NCBI GenBank assembly: GCA_023433705.1
Contig: JAEYUC010000004.1
Coordinates: forward strand, 1-64,000
Direction of reading: 5' to 3'
Length of the DNA: 64,000 nucleotides
Source: Pseudomonadota bacterium
Lineage (GTDB): Bacteria > Pseudomonadota > Gammaproteobacteria > Steroidobacterales > Steroidobacteraceae
The notes below the pieces were generated by a model. The model saw only the letters and a list, made by a program, of their open reading frames with translations, made no database searches and was not told the DNA's origin. A program made the translations under genes and the position numbers. Positions 8,647 to 17,313 of this stretch are shown here, in pieces. How positions within the stretch are numbered: the stretch's first letter is position 1; each line of letters opens with the position of its first letter.

Positions 8647-9945
8647 ATGCTGGTCGGATCAAACGTTCGTCGCGTCGCAGTCGTCGGTGGCATGCGGATT
8701 CCTTTCGCGCGCGGCCACGGCGCCTACGCGCGCGTCGGCAACCAGGACATGTTCACGACGGTGCTGCAGGCGCTGGTCGCGAAGTACCGCATCGCGGGCG
8801 AGCGGCTCGGCGACGTGACCGCCGGAGCAGTGCTCAAGCATTCGAAGGACTTCAACCTGGTGCGCGAGTGCGTGTTGTCGTCGGGGCTCGATCCGGCGAC
8901 GCCCGGCATCGACATGCAGCGCGCGTGCGGCACCGGACTCGACGCCGCGATCTCGATCGCGATGAAGATCGCGCTGGGACAGATGGACGCAGGCATCGCG
9001 GGCGGGTTCGACACGGTGAGCGATCCGCCGATCGTGTATCCGAAGTCCTATCAGCAGCTGCTGCTGCGGGCGTATCGCGGCAAGACGCTGGGACAGCGGA
9101 TCACGCCGTTCCTCGGCCTGCGGCCCAAACACTTCAAGCCCGTGATGCCGGGCGTGCTCGAGCCGCGCACGGGTCTTTCGATGGGCGAGCACTGCGAGCA
9201 GATGGCGAAGACCTGGAAGATTTCGCGCGCGGAGCAGGATGAGCTCGCGAATCTCAGTCACGTCAATGCGGGCAAGGCATGGGCGCGCGGCTGGTACAGC
9301 GACCTGGTCGTGCCCGAGTACCAGGGCCTCAAGATCGACAACAACGTTCGTGCCGACAGCACGGTCGAAAAACTCGCGATGCTCAAGCCCGCGTTCGACC
9401 GACGCAGCGGCCAAGGCACGCTCACGGCCGGCAACTCGACGCCGCTGACCGACGGCGCCTCGGCGGTGTTGCTCGCGAGTGAGGAATGGGCGCGCGAGCG
9501 CAACCTGCCGATCCTCGCGTGGTTCTCGTACAGCAAGCAGTGGGCGGTCGACTACGTGGGCGGCAACGAAGGATTGCTCATGGCGCCCGCCTACGCGGTT
9601 CCCGCGATGCTGAAGGACGCGAAGCTCGCGCTGCAGGATTTCGATTTCTACGAGATCCACGAGGCGTTCGCCGCGCAGGTCCTGTGCACGCTCAAGGCCT
9701 GGGAGTCACCTGACTACTGCCGCGAGCGGCTCGGGCTGGATCAGCCGCTCGGCAGCATCGATCGCTCGAAGCTCAACGTGAACGGCTCGAGCGTCGCGAT
9801 CGGCCACCCGTTCGCCGCCACGGGCACGCGCATCGTCGCGCAACTCGCCAAGCTGCTGTCGGAATCCGCTACCGCCCGGCGCGGCCTGATTTCCATCTGT
9901 ACCGCCGGCGGCATGGGCGTCACCGCGATCCTCGAAAAGGCATAG
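8647..9945 (+). CDS. Acetyl-CoA C-acyltransferase (FadI-like thiolase)
   Basis: A 432-aa thiolase of the last beta-oxidation step, cleaving 3-ketoacyl-CoA with CoA. The nucleophilic Cys lies in DMQRACGTGLDAA (about residue 99), the second-domain His in YEIHEAFAAQVL, GHPFAATGTR is in place, and the closing SICTAGGMG Cys is present. The length and the YRGKTLGQR insertion match the longer FadI type better than FadA. No fadJ-like gene is adjacent, so its partner is elsewhere. An inverted repeat follows the stop by eight bases. Confidence 0.9.
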   Translation: MLVGSNVRRVAVVGGMRIPFARGHGAYARVGNQDMFTTVLQALVAKYRIAGERLGDVTAGAVLKHSKDFNLVRECVLSSGLDPATPGIDMQRACGTGLDAAISIAMKIALGQMDAGIAGGFDTVSDPPIVYPKSYQQLLLRAYRGKTLGQRITPFLGLRPKHFKPVMPGVLEPRTGLSMGEHCEQMAKTWKISRAEQDELANLSHVNAGKAWARGWYSDLVVPEYQGLKIDNNVRADSTVEKLAMLKPAFDRRSGQGTLTAGNSTPLTDGASAVLLASEEWARERNLPILAWFSYSKQWAVDYVGGNEGLLMAPAYAVPAMLKDAKLALQDFDFYEIHEAFAAQVLCTLKAWESPDYCRERLGLDQPLGSIDRSKLNVNGSSVAIGHPFAATGTRIVAQLAKLLSESATARRGLISICTAGGMGVTAILEKA

Positions 9946-9953
9946 TCGAAGAC

Positions 9954-10047
9954 GGTGCCTGGCACGGAAAAGCCGGGAGAAGCGGCGAAACAGCGCGGGT
10001 GAGCGCAGGATCGCGCCGCTTCTCCCGGCTTTTCCGTGCCAGGCACC
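9954..10047. repeat. Long intergenic inverted repeat, copy B
   Basis: Perfect 34-base arms (9954-9987 and 10014-10047) around a 26-base loop. They have the same outer GGTGCCTGGCACGG sequence as copy A and differ from it at one base in the inner stem. It lies between the thiolase and the homogentisate dioxygenase gene, which both read rightward, so it is not limited to convergent gene ends. Confidence 0.9.
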
Positions 10048-10094
10048 CTCTTCAACCCTTCCCATTGGTTTCAAATGAAACCAAAATCGGCCTC

Positions 10095-11222
10095 ATGAAG
10101 CGCTACGTGCACTTTCCGAGGGTCGAGGGCGAAGCTTCGCGGCAGGCGCACGCCGACCTGCCGGCGGGGACGTACGAGCGCGAGATCAGCAAGGAAGGGT
10201 TCTTCGGTCCGGCGACGCATCTCTATCACCGCAATCCGCCGACGGGATGGGCCAGTTTCGAAGGACCGTTGCGGCCGCACGCGTTCGATTGCACGAAGAT
10301 CACCGGCAGCGCCCCTTCACCTTGGAACGCGACCGAGCTGCTGTTCAACGCGGCGACGCGTGTGCGGTTCTGGCAGCTCGATGGCGACATGTCCGCGCTC
10401 GCCCGCAATGCGGACGGCGACGATCTCCTGTTCGTGCACGCAGGCGCCGGTGCGCTGTACTGCGACTACGGTCATCTGCCCTTCGAGGCGGGCGACTACA
10501 TCTTGATCCCGCGCGGCACGATGTGGCGCGTAACCTGCTCGCAGCCGCTGCGCGCCTTGCTGATCGAGGCGACCAACAACTCGTATCGCCTGCCCGACAA
10601 AGGACTCGTCGGACCGCACGCGATCTTCGACGCCGCGATGCTCGACACGCCGCGCATCGACGACGCATTCCGTGCGCAGCAGGGCGAGCGCGAATGGCGC
10701 GTCGTGATCAAGCGGCGCGGCGCACTATCCACCATCACCTATCCATTCAATCCGCTCGACGCGGTTGGCTGGCACGGCGACCTTTCCGTGGTGCGCATCA
10801 ACATGCGCGACCTGCGACCGCTGATGAGTCATCGATATCACCTGCCGCCGTCCGCGCACACCACGTTCCTCGCGGATCGTTTCGTCGTCTGCAGTTTCGT
10901 GCCGCGCCCGTTCGAGTCCGATCCGGGCGCGATGAAGGTGCCGTTCTTCCACAACAACGACGACTACGACGAGGTCATCTTCTATCACGCCGGCAATTTC
11001 TTCAGCCGCGACAACATCCATCCCGGCATGATCACGATGCATCCCGGCGGTTTCACGCACGGCCCGCATCCGAAGGCGCTCAAGAACGTCTTCGCGCAAT
11101 CGAAACCCGCCACCGATGAATACGCGGTGATGATCGACACGCGCGACGCGCTCGAGATCACGCCGGCCGCGACGAAGATCGAATGGCCGGAGTACGTCGA
11201 TAGCTGGAAGTCCGCGAAATGA
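10095..11222 (+). CDS. hmgA: Homogentisate 1,2-dioxygenase (short form)
   Basis: Ring-opening, iron-dependent dioxygenase of tyrosine and phenylalanine breakdown (homogentisate to maleylacetoacetate). It has 375 aa, shorter than the 430-450 aa of the classical enzyme but typical of a second bacterial form. The cupin metal region is seen in FFHNNDDYDEVIFYHAG and GGFTHGPHPK, which supply His and Glu ligands. The N-terminus MKRYVHFPRVEG is typical of the group. The frame is open to 9999, inside the inverted repeat, so I use the ATG at 10095. It overlaps the next gene by four bases (ATGA), which indicates one transcript with fumarylacetoacetase. Confidence 0.88.
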   Translation: MKRYVHFPRVEGEASRQAHADLPAGTYEREISKEGFFGPATHLYHRNPPTGWASFEGPLRPHAFDCTKITGSAPSPWNATELLFNAATRVRFWQLDGDMSALARNADGDDLLFVHAGAGALYCDYGHLPFEAGDYILIPRGTMWRVTCSQPLRALLIEATNNSYRLPDKGLVGPHAIFDAAMLDTPRIDDAFRAQQGEREWRVVIKRRGALSTITYPFNPLDAVGWHGDLSVVRINMRDLRPLMSHRYHLPPSAHTTFLADRFVVCSFVPRPFESDPGAMKVPFFHNNDDYDEVIFYHAGNFFSRDNIHPGMITMHPGGFTHGPHPKALKNVFAQSKPATDEYAVMIDTRDALEITPAATKIEWPEYVDSWKSAK

Positions 11223-12208
11223 AACTCGCCACGCTCAGGCGGGGTGGCCGCGACGGCCGCCTGGCGGTGGTGAGCCGCGACCTCACGCGCTGCCAGCTCG
11301 TGCCCGGCATCGCCCCGACGATGCAGGCCGCGCTCGACGACTGGGCGCAGGTCGCGCCGCGCCTGGCCGAGCGCGCCGCGGCGCTCGAACATGGGCAGCA
11401 CCAGGTGGACGTCATGCCCTTCGATCCCGCGCAGTGCGCGGCGCCGCTGCCGCGCGCGTACCAGTGGGTCGACGGCAGCGCCTACGTGAACCACGTGGAG
11501 CTGGTTCGCAAGGCCCGAGGCGCCGAGATGCCGTCCTCGTTCTGGACCGACCCGCTCGTGTACCAGGGTGGCTCCGACGACCTCCTCGGCGCGCGCGACG
11601 ACGTGCCGTTCGGCTCCGAGGACTGGGGCATCGATCTCGAAGCCGAAGTCGCGGTCATCACCGATGACGTGCCGATGGGCACGGCTGCCGCGGCAGCCGC
11701 CGGCCACATCAAACTACTCACGCTCGTGAACGACTGGTCGCTGCGCAACCTGATTCCGGGCGAGCTGGCCAAGGGTTTCGGGTTCTACCAGTCCAAGCCG
11801 GCGACGGCGTTTTCACCCGTGGCCGTGACGCCCGACGAGCTCGGCCCGGCCTGGCGCGACTGCAAGGTTCACCTGCCGCTGATCAGCCGCATCAACGACG
11901 CCGAGTTCGGCCGGCCGGATGCCGGCACCGACATGACCTTCAGCTTCGCGCAGCTCCTGGCGCACGTGACGAAAACCCGCCGGCTCGGCGCGGGCGCCAT
12001 CGTCGGTTCGGGCACGGTGTCCAACTACGACCGCTCGCGCGGTTCGAGCTGCCTCGCCGAGAAGCGCACGCTCGAGCAGCTCGAGCACGGAGCGCCGCGC
12101 ACACCCTTCCTCAAGTTCGGCGACCGGGTCTCGATCGAGATGTTCGACGTCGAGGGGCGCAGCATCTTCGGCGCGCTGGACAACCGCGTGGTCCGCGCGG
12201 GTAGTTAG
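11219..12208 (+). CDS. Fumarylacetoacetate hydrolase
   Basis: A 329-aa FAH-family enzyme, expected to split fumarylacetoacetate into fumarate and acetoacetate, the last step after homogentisate dioxygenase. Family landmarks are YQWVDGSAYVNHVELVRKAR, the metal-binding GSEDWGIDLEAEVAVI (Glu and Asp ligands), LVNDWSLRNL and GSGTVSNYD near the C-terminus. It is translationally coupled to the upstream hmgA gene by an ATGA overlap. No maleylacetoacetate isomerase gene is found here; it must lie elsewhere if this route is used. Confidence 0.92.
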   Translation: MKLATLRRGGRDGRLAVVSRDLTRCQLVPGIAPTMQAALDDWAQVAPRLAERAAALEHGQHQVDVMPFDPAQCAAPLPRAYQWVDGSAYVNHVELVRKARGAEMPSSFWTDPLVYQGGSDDLLGARDDVPFGSEDWGIDLEAEVAVITDDVPMGTAAAAAAGHIKLLTLVNDWSLRNLIPGELAKGFGFYQSKPATAFSPVAVTPDELGPAWRDCKVHLPLISRINDAEFGRPDAGTDMTFSFAQLLAHVTKTRRLGAGAIVGSGTVSNYDRSRGSSCLAEKRTLEQLEHGAPRTPFLKFGDRVSIEMFDVEGRSIFGALDNRVVRAGS

Positions 12209-12218
12209 CCTGCGCCCT

Positions 12219-12701
12219 TCAGCCCGTCGCGACTTCCACGAGCTGCGGCGCGAGCACGCGCACGAGGTCGCGCGGATCGATCCCCACCAGGAAACCGCGC
12301 GCGCCGCCGTTGATGTAGATGCGCGGCAGCTCGACGATCGACTTCTCGCAGTAGATGGGCATCGCACGCTTGAGCCCGAAGGGCGAGGTACCGCCCACCT
12401 GGTAGCCCGAATGGCGGTCCGCGACCGCGGGCTGGCACGGCGCGACGCTGCGGCGCCCGGTCTGACGGGCGAGATTCTTCGCCGACACTTCGCGATCGCC
12501 GTGCATGAGGATGCAAAGTGGCTTCTTCGCGTCGTCCTCGAAGATCAGCGTCTTCACGACGACGTGCTCGTCCACACCCAGGTGCTCGGCGGACGCGCGC
12601 GTGCCGCCATGCGCCTCCCACGTGTAAAGGTGCGGCGTGAATTCGACCTCGTGCCGCCGCAACGCGCGGATCGCCATCGTCACGGGATAGTCGGTAGCCA
12701 T
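12219..12701 (-). CDS. YbaK-type aminoacyl-tRNA deacylase
   Basis: A 160-aa editing protein of the YbaK/EbsC group, which removes wrongly attached Cys (or similar) from tRNA-Pro in trans. Diagnostic pieces are HVVVKTLIFEDD, KKPLCILMHGDREVS, GYQVGGTSPFGLK (the GGxSP loop with the catalytic area) and IYINGGARGFLVGIDP. The full domain is present without extra parts. Its start ATG overlaps the stop of the fucosidase gene in TGATG, so it is probably translated from the same message, an odd functional pairing. Confidence 0.92.
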   Translation of the reverse strand: MATDYPVTMAIRALRRHEVEFTPHLYTWEAHGGTRASAEHLGVDEHVVVKTLIFEDDAKKPLCILMHGDREVSAKNLARQTGRRSVAPCQPAVADRHSGYQVGGTSPFGLKRAMPIYCEKSIVELPRIYINGGARGFLVGIDPRDLVRVLAPQLVEVATG

Positions 12702-15076
12702 CAGCCCACCGTGGCGAACTTCCCTGCGTCGAGCGTCAGTTCGCGTCCCTTGCGCACGCGCACGGTGCGCACGGCTTCGCCGTAGCGCAGGCGCGCCTCG
12801 CCGCCCGGCGTGCCGCGCAAGCGCACGGTCACCAGTCGGCCATCGCGCCATTCGATATCGAGCTCGAACCCGCCGCGCGCGCGGACACCGCGCACCGACC
12901 CCGAAGGCCATGCGCGCGGCAACGCGGGCAGCAGTTCGATCTCGCCATCGATACATTGCAGCAGCATCTCGAGGATGCCGTTCGCGCCGCCGAAGTTGCC
13001 GTCGATCTGGAACGGCGGATGCGCGTCGAACATGTTCGGATAGGTACGCGACGGATCGAGCAGTAGTTTGATCACGCCGTGCGTGTGCTCCGCCTCCCGC
13101 AGCCGCGCCCACAGGTTGATGCGCCACGCGATCGCCCAGCCGGTGGAGAGGTCTCCGCGCAATTCGAGCGACTTGCGCGCCGCGGCCGCGAGCTCCGGCG
13201 TGCGGCGCACGCCGATCTGTTCGCTCGGGAACAACGCGTAGAGATGCGAGACGTGGCGGTGATCCCTCTCGGGCGCCACCATGTCCCAGTCCTCCATCCA
13301 CTCCTGGAGCTGGCCCGCCTTGCCGATGCGATCCGGCGGCAGTTGCGCGCGCGTGTCCGCACAGGCCTTCCGGAAGTCCGCATCGACCCCGAGTATCCGC
13401 GCGGCCTCGATGCAGTTGGCGAACAGGTCCCGCAGGATCTGATTGTCCATCGCCGGACCCGCGCAGATCGACGCGCCGTGCGGATGGTTGTTTTCGGGAG
13501 AAACGGAGGGACTCGTGACGAGGTATTTCCCCGACGGATCCTTCACCAGCGTATCCAGGAAGAACTCCGCCGCACCCTTCATGAGCGGATAGACGTCGGC
13601 GAGGTACGCGCGGTCGCGCCCGTAGTCGAAGTGATCCCAGAGATGTTTGCACAACCAGGCGCCGCCCGTCGGCCACATGCCCCACATCGCGCCGTCGATC
13701 GGGCCGGTGGCGCGCCACAGGTCGGTGTTGTGGTGCGCGACCCAGCCGCGCGCAGCGTAGTTGACGCGCGCGGTACGCGCGCCCGTGATCGCGAGGTCCC
13801 GCACCATCGCGACGAGCGGCTGCACGCACTCGGCGAGATTGGCGGGCTCCGCCGGCCAGTAGTTCATCTCGGTGTTGATGTTGATCGTGTATTTCGAGCC
13901 CCAGGGCGCGGACAACTTGTCGTTCCACAAGCCCTGCAGGTTCGCCGGTTGTGTCCCCGGCCTCGAACAGCCGATCAACAGGTAACGCGCGAAATTGAAG
14001 TAGAGCGTGGCGAGCTGCGGATCGTTCGAGATCTGCGACGAGCGGATTCGCACGTCGGTGGGTAGTTTGCTCGCCTCGGTCGAGCCGAGATCGAGCGAGA
14101 CACGCCGGAACAGCCGCTGGTGGTCGCGCACGTGCGCGTCACGGAGCTCGTCATACGACTTGCGGGCGGCGGCGGCAATCCACGCGCGCGTCGCTTGCGC
14201 GGGATCGGCGCCCACGTCGTCGAAGCGCCGGAAGCTCGTGGCCATCGCCACCAGCACCATCGCCGCATCGGCGCCTTCCACCACGATGCCGCCGTCGCGC
14301 GTCCGCACCGTGCCGCCCTGCGCCACGACGCGCACTCGGGCTTCGTAACGCAGTGCCGCGGGAATTCCCTGCTGCGAGGTGTTCGTCCCGCGCAGAACGA
14401 GTTCGTCACCCTCGATCGTTACATCACCGGGCATCGGCGTTTCGAAATCCGCACTGAAACTCAGCGCGCCGGGTTTGTCCGTCGTGATGCGCTGAACGAG
14501 CACCTGGTCGGGCGCCGACGCGAAAGTCTCGCGCAGATACTCCACGCCTTCGCGGCGGAAGCTCACGCGCGACATCGCCACGTCGAGATCGAGCTCGCGC
14601 CGGTAGTTCTCGGCGAACGAGGAAGGCCCGAAGCTCAGCATGAGGTCGCCTACCGTCTGGTAGGACGGCATGCGCAGCGGCCGCGCCATCATCTTCTCGT
14701 CGGCGAGCGCCTGCGCCTCGCTGTACTTGCCGCCCGCGATCAGCTCGCGCACGCGCGGCAGCGCCGCGAGCGCCTCGGGATTCGACGGATCGTAGGGGCC
14801 GGCCGCCCACAATGTGTCTTCATTGAGCTGCAGCCGCTCGCGTGCGACGCCGCCAAACACCATCGCGCCGATCCGGCCGTTGCCGAGCGGCAAGGCCTCG
14901 GTCCAGGCTTCGGCGGGCTGGCGATACCAGAGCCGAGTCGCGTTCCCGGTGAATGGATCGGAGGGAGTGTTGGCGGCAGCCCGATATCCCGACGCGGCGA
15001 TGGCGCCGAGCGCGACGCCTCCCTTGATGACGTTTCGACGCGTAACCCGTGCAAACAAACTCGTCACGCGACGCAT
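12701..15076 (-). CDS. GH95 alpha-L-fucosidase, Tat-exported
   Basis: A 791-aa glycoside hydrolase family 95 protein. The N-terminus has a twin-arginine-like signal (TRRNVIKGGVALGAIAASG), suggesting folded export. The family fold is clear: LWYRQPAEAWTEALPLGNGR at the start of the beta domain, LQLNEDTLWAAGPYDPSN, ININTEMNYWPAEPANLAEC (the Asn-rich catalytic region), SPSVSPENN and QIDGNFGGANGILEML. These enzymes remove terminal fucose (or galactose) from glycans such as xyloglucan. GGGAG is six bases before the ATG at 15076; upstream in-frame ATGs at 15082 and 15148 are less well placed. It is coupled to the YbaK gene. Confidence 0.93.
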   Translation of the reverse strand: MRRVTSLFARVTRRNVIKGGVALGAIAASGYRAAANTPSDPFTGNATRLWYRQPAEAWTEALPLGNGRIGAMVFGGVARERLQLNEDTLWAAGPYDPSNPEALAALPRVRELIAGGKYSEAQALADEKMMARPLRMPSYQTVGDLMLSFGPSSFAENYRRELDLDVAMSRVSFRREGVEYLRETFASAPDQVLVQRITTDKPGALSFSADFETPMPGDVTIEGDELVLRGTNTSQQGIPAALRYEARVRVVAQGGTVRTRDGGIVVEGADAAMVLVAMATSFRRFDDVGADPAQATRAWIAAAARKSYDELRDAHVRDHQRLFRRVSLDLGSTEASKLPTDVRIRSSQISNDPQLATLYFNFARYLLIGCSRPGTQPANLQGLWNDKLSAPWGSKYTININTEMNYWPAEPANLAECVQPLVAMVRDLAITGARTARVNYAARGWVAHHNTDLWRATGPIDGAMWGMWPTGGAWLCKHLWDHFDYGRDRAYLADVYPLMKGAAEFFLDTLVKDPSGKYLVTSPSVSPENNHPHGASICAGPAMDNQILRDLFANCIEAARILGVDADFRKACADTRAQLPPDRIGKAGQLQEWMEDWDMVAPERDHRHVSHLYALFPSEQIGVRRTPELAAAARKSLELRGDLSTGWAIAWRINLWARLREAEHTHGVIKLLLDPSRTYPNMFDAHPPFQIDGNFGGANGILEMLLQCIDGEIELLPALPRAWPSGSVRGVRARGGFELDIEWRDGRLVTVRLRGTPGGEARLRYGEAVRTVRVRKGRELTLDAGKFATVG

Positions 15077-15168
15077 CGGCATCTCCCTACAGAACTCCGG
15101 CCGCGATACTACCTTCGGAGGACGCGCGGTGTGACCCGGCGGTGGCAAAATGGCATGGAGGTATATGC

Positions 15169-15843
15169 ATGGGTGAATACACGACCCTGATGGCCCGCGA
15201 CGGGCATGAATTCAACGCCTGGCTCGCCGCACCCAAGGGTCCGGCGCGCGGTGCGCTGGTGATCGCGCAGGAAATCTTCGGCGTGAACCATCACATCCGC
15301 GGCGTGGCGGCCGACTTCGCGGCCAACGGCTACGTCACGATCGCGCCTTGTTTGTTCGACCGGATCCGGCGCGGCATCGAACTCGGTTACTCCGAACCCG
15401 AAGTGAAGGAAGGCCGCGGCTACCGCGTGCAGATTCCGCTCGAGAAAACGATGCTCGATCTCGCCGCGTCCATCAACGTGGTCAAACATGCCGGCCGCGT
15501 CGCCGTCATCGGCTACTGCTGGGGCGGCACCCTCGCGTACGTCGCCGGCTGCGAACTGCCGATCACCTGCGCCGTGTCCTACTACGGCGGTCAGATTCGC
15601 GAGCACCTCGGCAAGTCGCCGCGCAGGCCCGTGATGTATCACTTCGGCGAGAAGGATCCGTACATCTCGTCGGCCGACATCGAGAAGATCCGCGCCGCCG
15701 ATCCGAACGGCACCTTCCACCTCTATCCAGCGGATCACGGTTTCAACTGCGACGAACGAGCCAGCTATGACGCACCGAGCGCGCAACTCGCGCGCGAGCG
15801 CACGCTCGCATTCCTCGTCGCGCAAATGGAGAAGAAGAAATGA
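15169..15843 (+). CDS. Dienelactone hydrolase family protein
   Basis: A 224-aa alpha/beta-hydrolase of the dienelactone hydrolase group. The nucleophile Cys lies in the elbow IGYCWGGTLAYVA, the Asp in YHFGEKDPYIS and the His in LYPADHGFNCDER, giving the expected Cys-Asp-His triad. QEIFGVNHHIRG near the N-terminus contains the triad-linked Glu. The substrate may be a lactone from chlorocatechol-type pathways or another small ester. GGAGG stands seven bases before the ATG at 15169. The stop overlaps the start of the next gene (ATGA), so the two form an operon. Confidence 0.92.
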   Translation: MGEYTTLMARDGHEFNAWLAAPKGPARGALVIAQEIFGVNHHIRGVAADFAANGYVTIAPCLFDRIRRGIELGYSEPEVKEGRGYRVQIPLEKTMLDLAASINVVKHAGRVAVIGYCWGGTLAYVAGCELPITCAVSYYGGQIREHLGKSPRRPVMYHFGEKDPYISSADIEKIRAADPNGTFHLYPADHGFNCDERASYDAPSAQLARERTLAFLVAQMEKKK

Positions 15844-17294
15844 TCAAGCTCGCGGACCCGTCGCTGCTCAAGCAGCAATGCCTGATCGATGGCCAGTGGC
15901 GTGACGCCGACGGCGGCGCGACCGAGGACGTGAACAATCCGGCCACGGGCGAGAAGCTGGGCACGGTGCCGAACATGGGCGCGGCCGAGGCCCGGCGCGC
16001 GATCGAGGCCGCGCACGCGGCCATGCCCGCCTGGGCGCGCAAGACCGCGGGCGAACGCGCGCGCATCCTGCGCAAGTGGTTCGACCTCATGATGGCGCAC
16101 CAGAGCGACCTCGCGATCATCATGACCGCCGAGCAGGGCAAACCGCTGGCGGAATCGAAAGGCGAGATCGCCTACGCCGCCGCGTTCATCGAGTGGTTCG
16201 CCGAAGAAGGCAAACGCGTCTACGGCGACATCATCCCGGGACACCAGGCCGACAAGCGCATCATGGTGCTGCGCCAGCCCATCGGCGTGGTCGCGGCGAT
16301 CACGCCGTGGAATTTCCCGGCCGCGATGATCACGCGCAAGGCGGGACCCGCGCTCGCGGCGGGCTGCACGTTCGTGTGCAAACCCGCGTTGCAGACGCCC
16401 TACTCCGCGCTCGCCATGGCGAAGCTCGCGATCGACGCGGGAATACCGCCGGGAGTCTTCAACATCGTCACGGGCGACGCCAAGGCGATCGGCGGCGAAT
16501 TCACGGGCAACGCGCTGGTGCGCAAGGTCACGTTCACCGGTTCGACGCCCGTGGGCAAACTACTCATGAAGCAGTGCGCGGGCACCGTGAAGAAGGTCGG
16601 CCTCGAGCTCGGCGGCAACGCGCCGTTCATCGTGCTCGACGACGCGGACCTCGACGCCGCGGTCGCCGGCGCGATCCAGAGCAAGTACCGCAACACGGGC
16701 CAGACCTGCGTGTGCGCGAACCGCTTCATCGTCCACGAGAAGATCTACGACGCATTCGCGGGAAAACTCGTCGAAGCCGTGAAGAAGCTGCGCGTCGGCG
16801 ATGGCCTCGAGGGCGAAACCGACCAGGGTCCGCTGATCGACGACAAGGCGATCGCGAAAGTCGAAGAGCACGTGGCCGATGCGAAGGCCAAGGGCGCTAA
16901 CGTCACCGCGGGCGGCAAACGCCACGCGCTGGGCGGCACGTTCTACGAGCCGACCGTGCTCACCAACGTTTCCAGCGACATGCTGCTCGCGCGCGAGGAA
17001 ACCTTCGGGCCCGTCGCGCCGCTGTTCCGCGCCGCATCCGACGAAGAGGCGATCCGCCTCGCGAACGACACGGAGTTCGGTCTCGCGGCCTATCTATACA
17101 CGAGAGACCTCGCGCGATCGTGGCGCGTCACGGAGGCGCTCGAGTACGGCATCGTCGGGCTCAATACCGGGCTCATCTCGACCGAGGTCGCGCCATTCGG
17201 CGGCGTGAAGGAGAGCGGCATCGGCCGCGAAGGCTCGAAGTACGGCATCCTGGAATTCACCGAGCTCAAGTACGTCTGCGTCGGCGGGATCTGA
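15840..17294 (+). CDS. gabD: Succinate-semialdehyde dehydrogenase (NAD(P)+)
   Basis: A 484-aa aldehyde dehydrogenase that best fits GabD, oxidising succinate semialdehyde to succinate. The catalytic Glu lies in GLELGGNAPFIVLDDADLD and the Cys in YRNTGQTCVCANRF; the cofactor loop FTGSTPVGK and TPWNFPAAMITRK are standard. The C-terminal APFGGVKESGIGREGSKYG motif is characteristic of GabD and related enzymes. It is translated with the dienelactone hydrolase through an ATGA overlap. The link to that enzyme suggests catabolism of a compound that ends in a four-carbon semialdehyde, which is inference. Confidence 0.9.
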   Translation: MIKLADPSLLKQQCLIDGQWRDADGGATEDVNNPATGEKLGTVPNMGAAEARRAIEAAHAAMPAWARKTAGERARILRKWFDLMMAHQSDLAIIMTAEQGKPLAESKGEIAYAAAFIEWFAEEGKRVYGDIIPGHQADKRIMVLRQPIGVVAAITPWNFPAAMITRKAGPALAAGCTFVCKPALQTPYSALAMAKLAIDAGIPPGVFNIVTGDAKAIGGEFTGNALVRKVTFTGSTPVGKLLMKQCAGTVKKVGLELGGNAPFIVLDDADLDAAVAGAIQSKYRNTGQTCVCANRFIVHEKIYDAFAGKLVEAVKKLRVGDGLEGETDQGPLIDDKAIAKVEEHVADAKAKGANVTAGGKRHALGGTFYEPTVLTNVSSDMLLAREETFGPVAPLFRAASDEEAIRLANDTEFGLAAYLYTRDLARSWRVTEALEYGIVGLNTGLISTEVAPFGGVKESGIGREGSKYGILEFTELKYVCVGGI

Positions 17295-17313
17295 TGATCC
17301 GCGCCTGACATCG

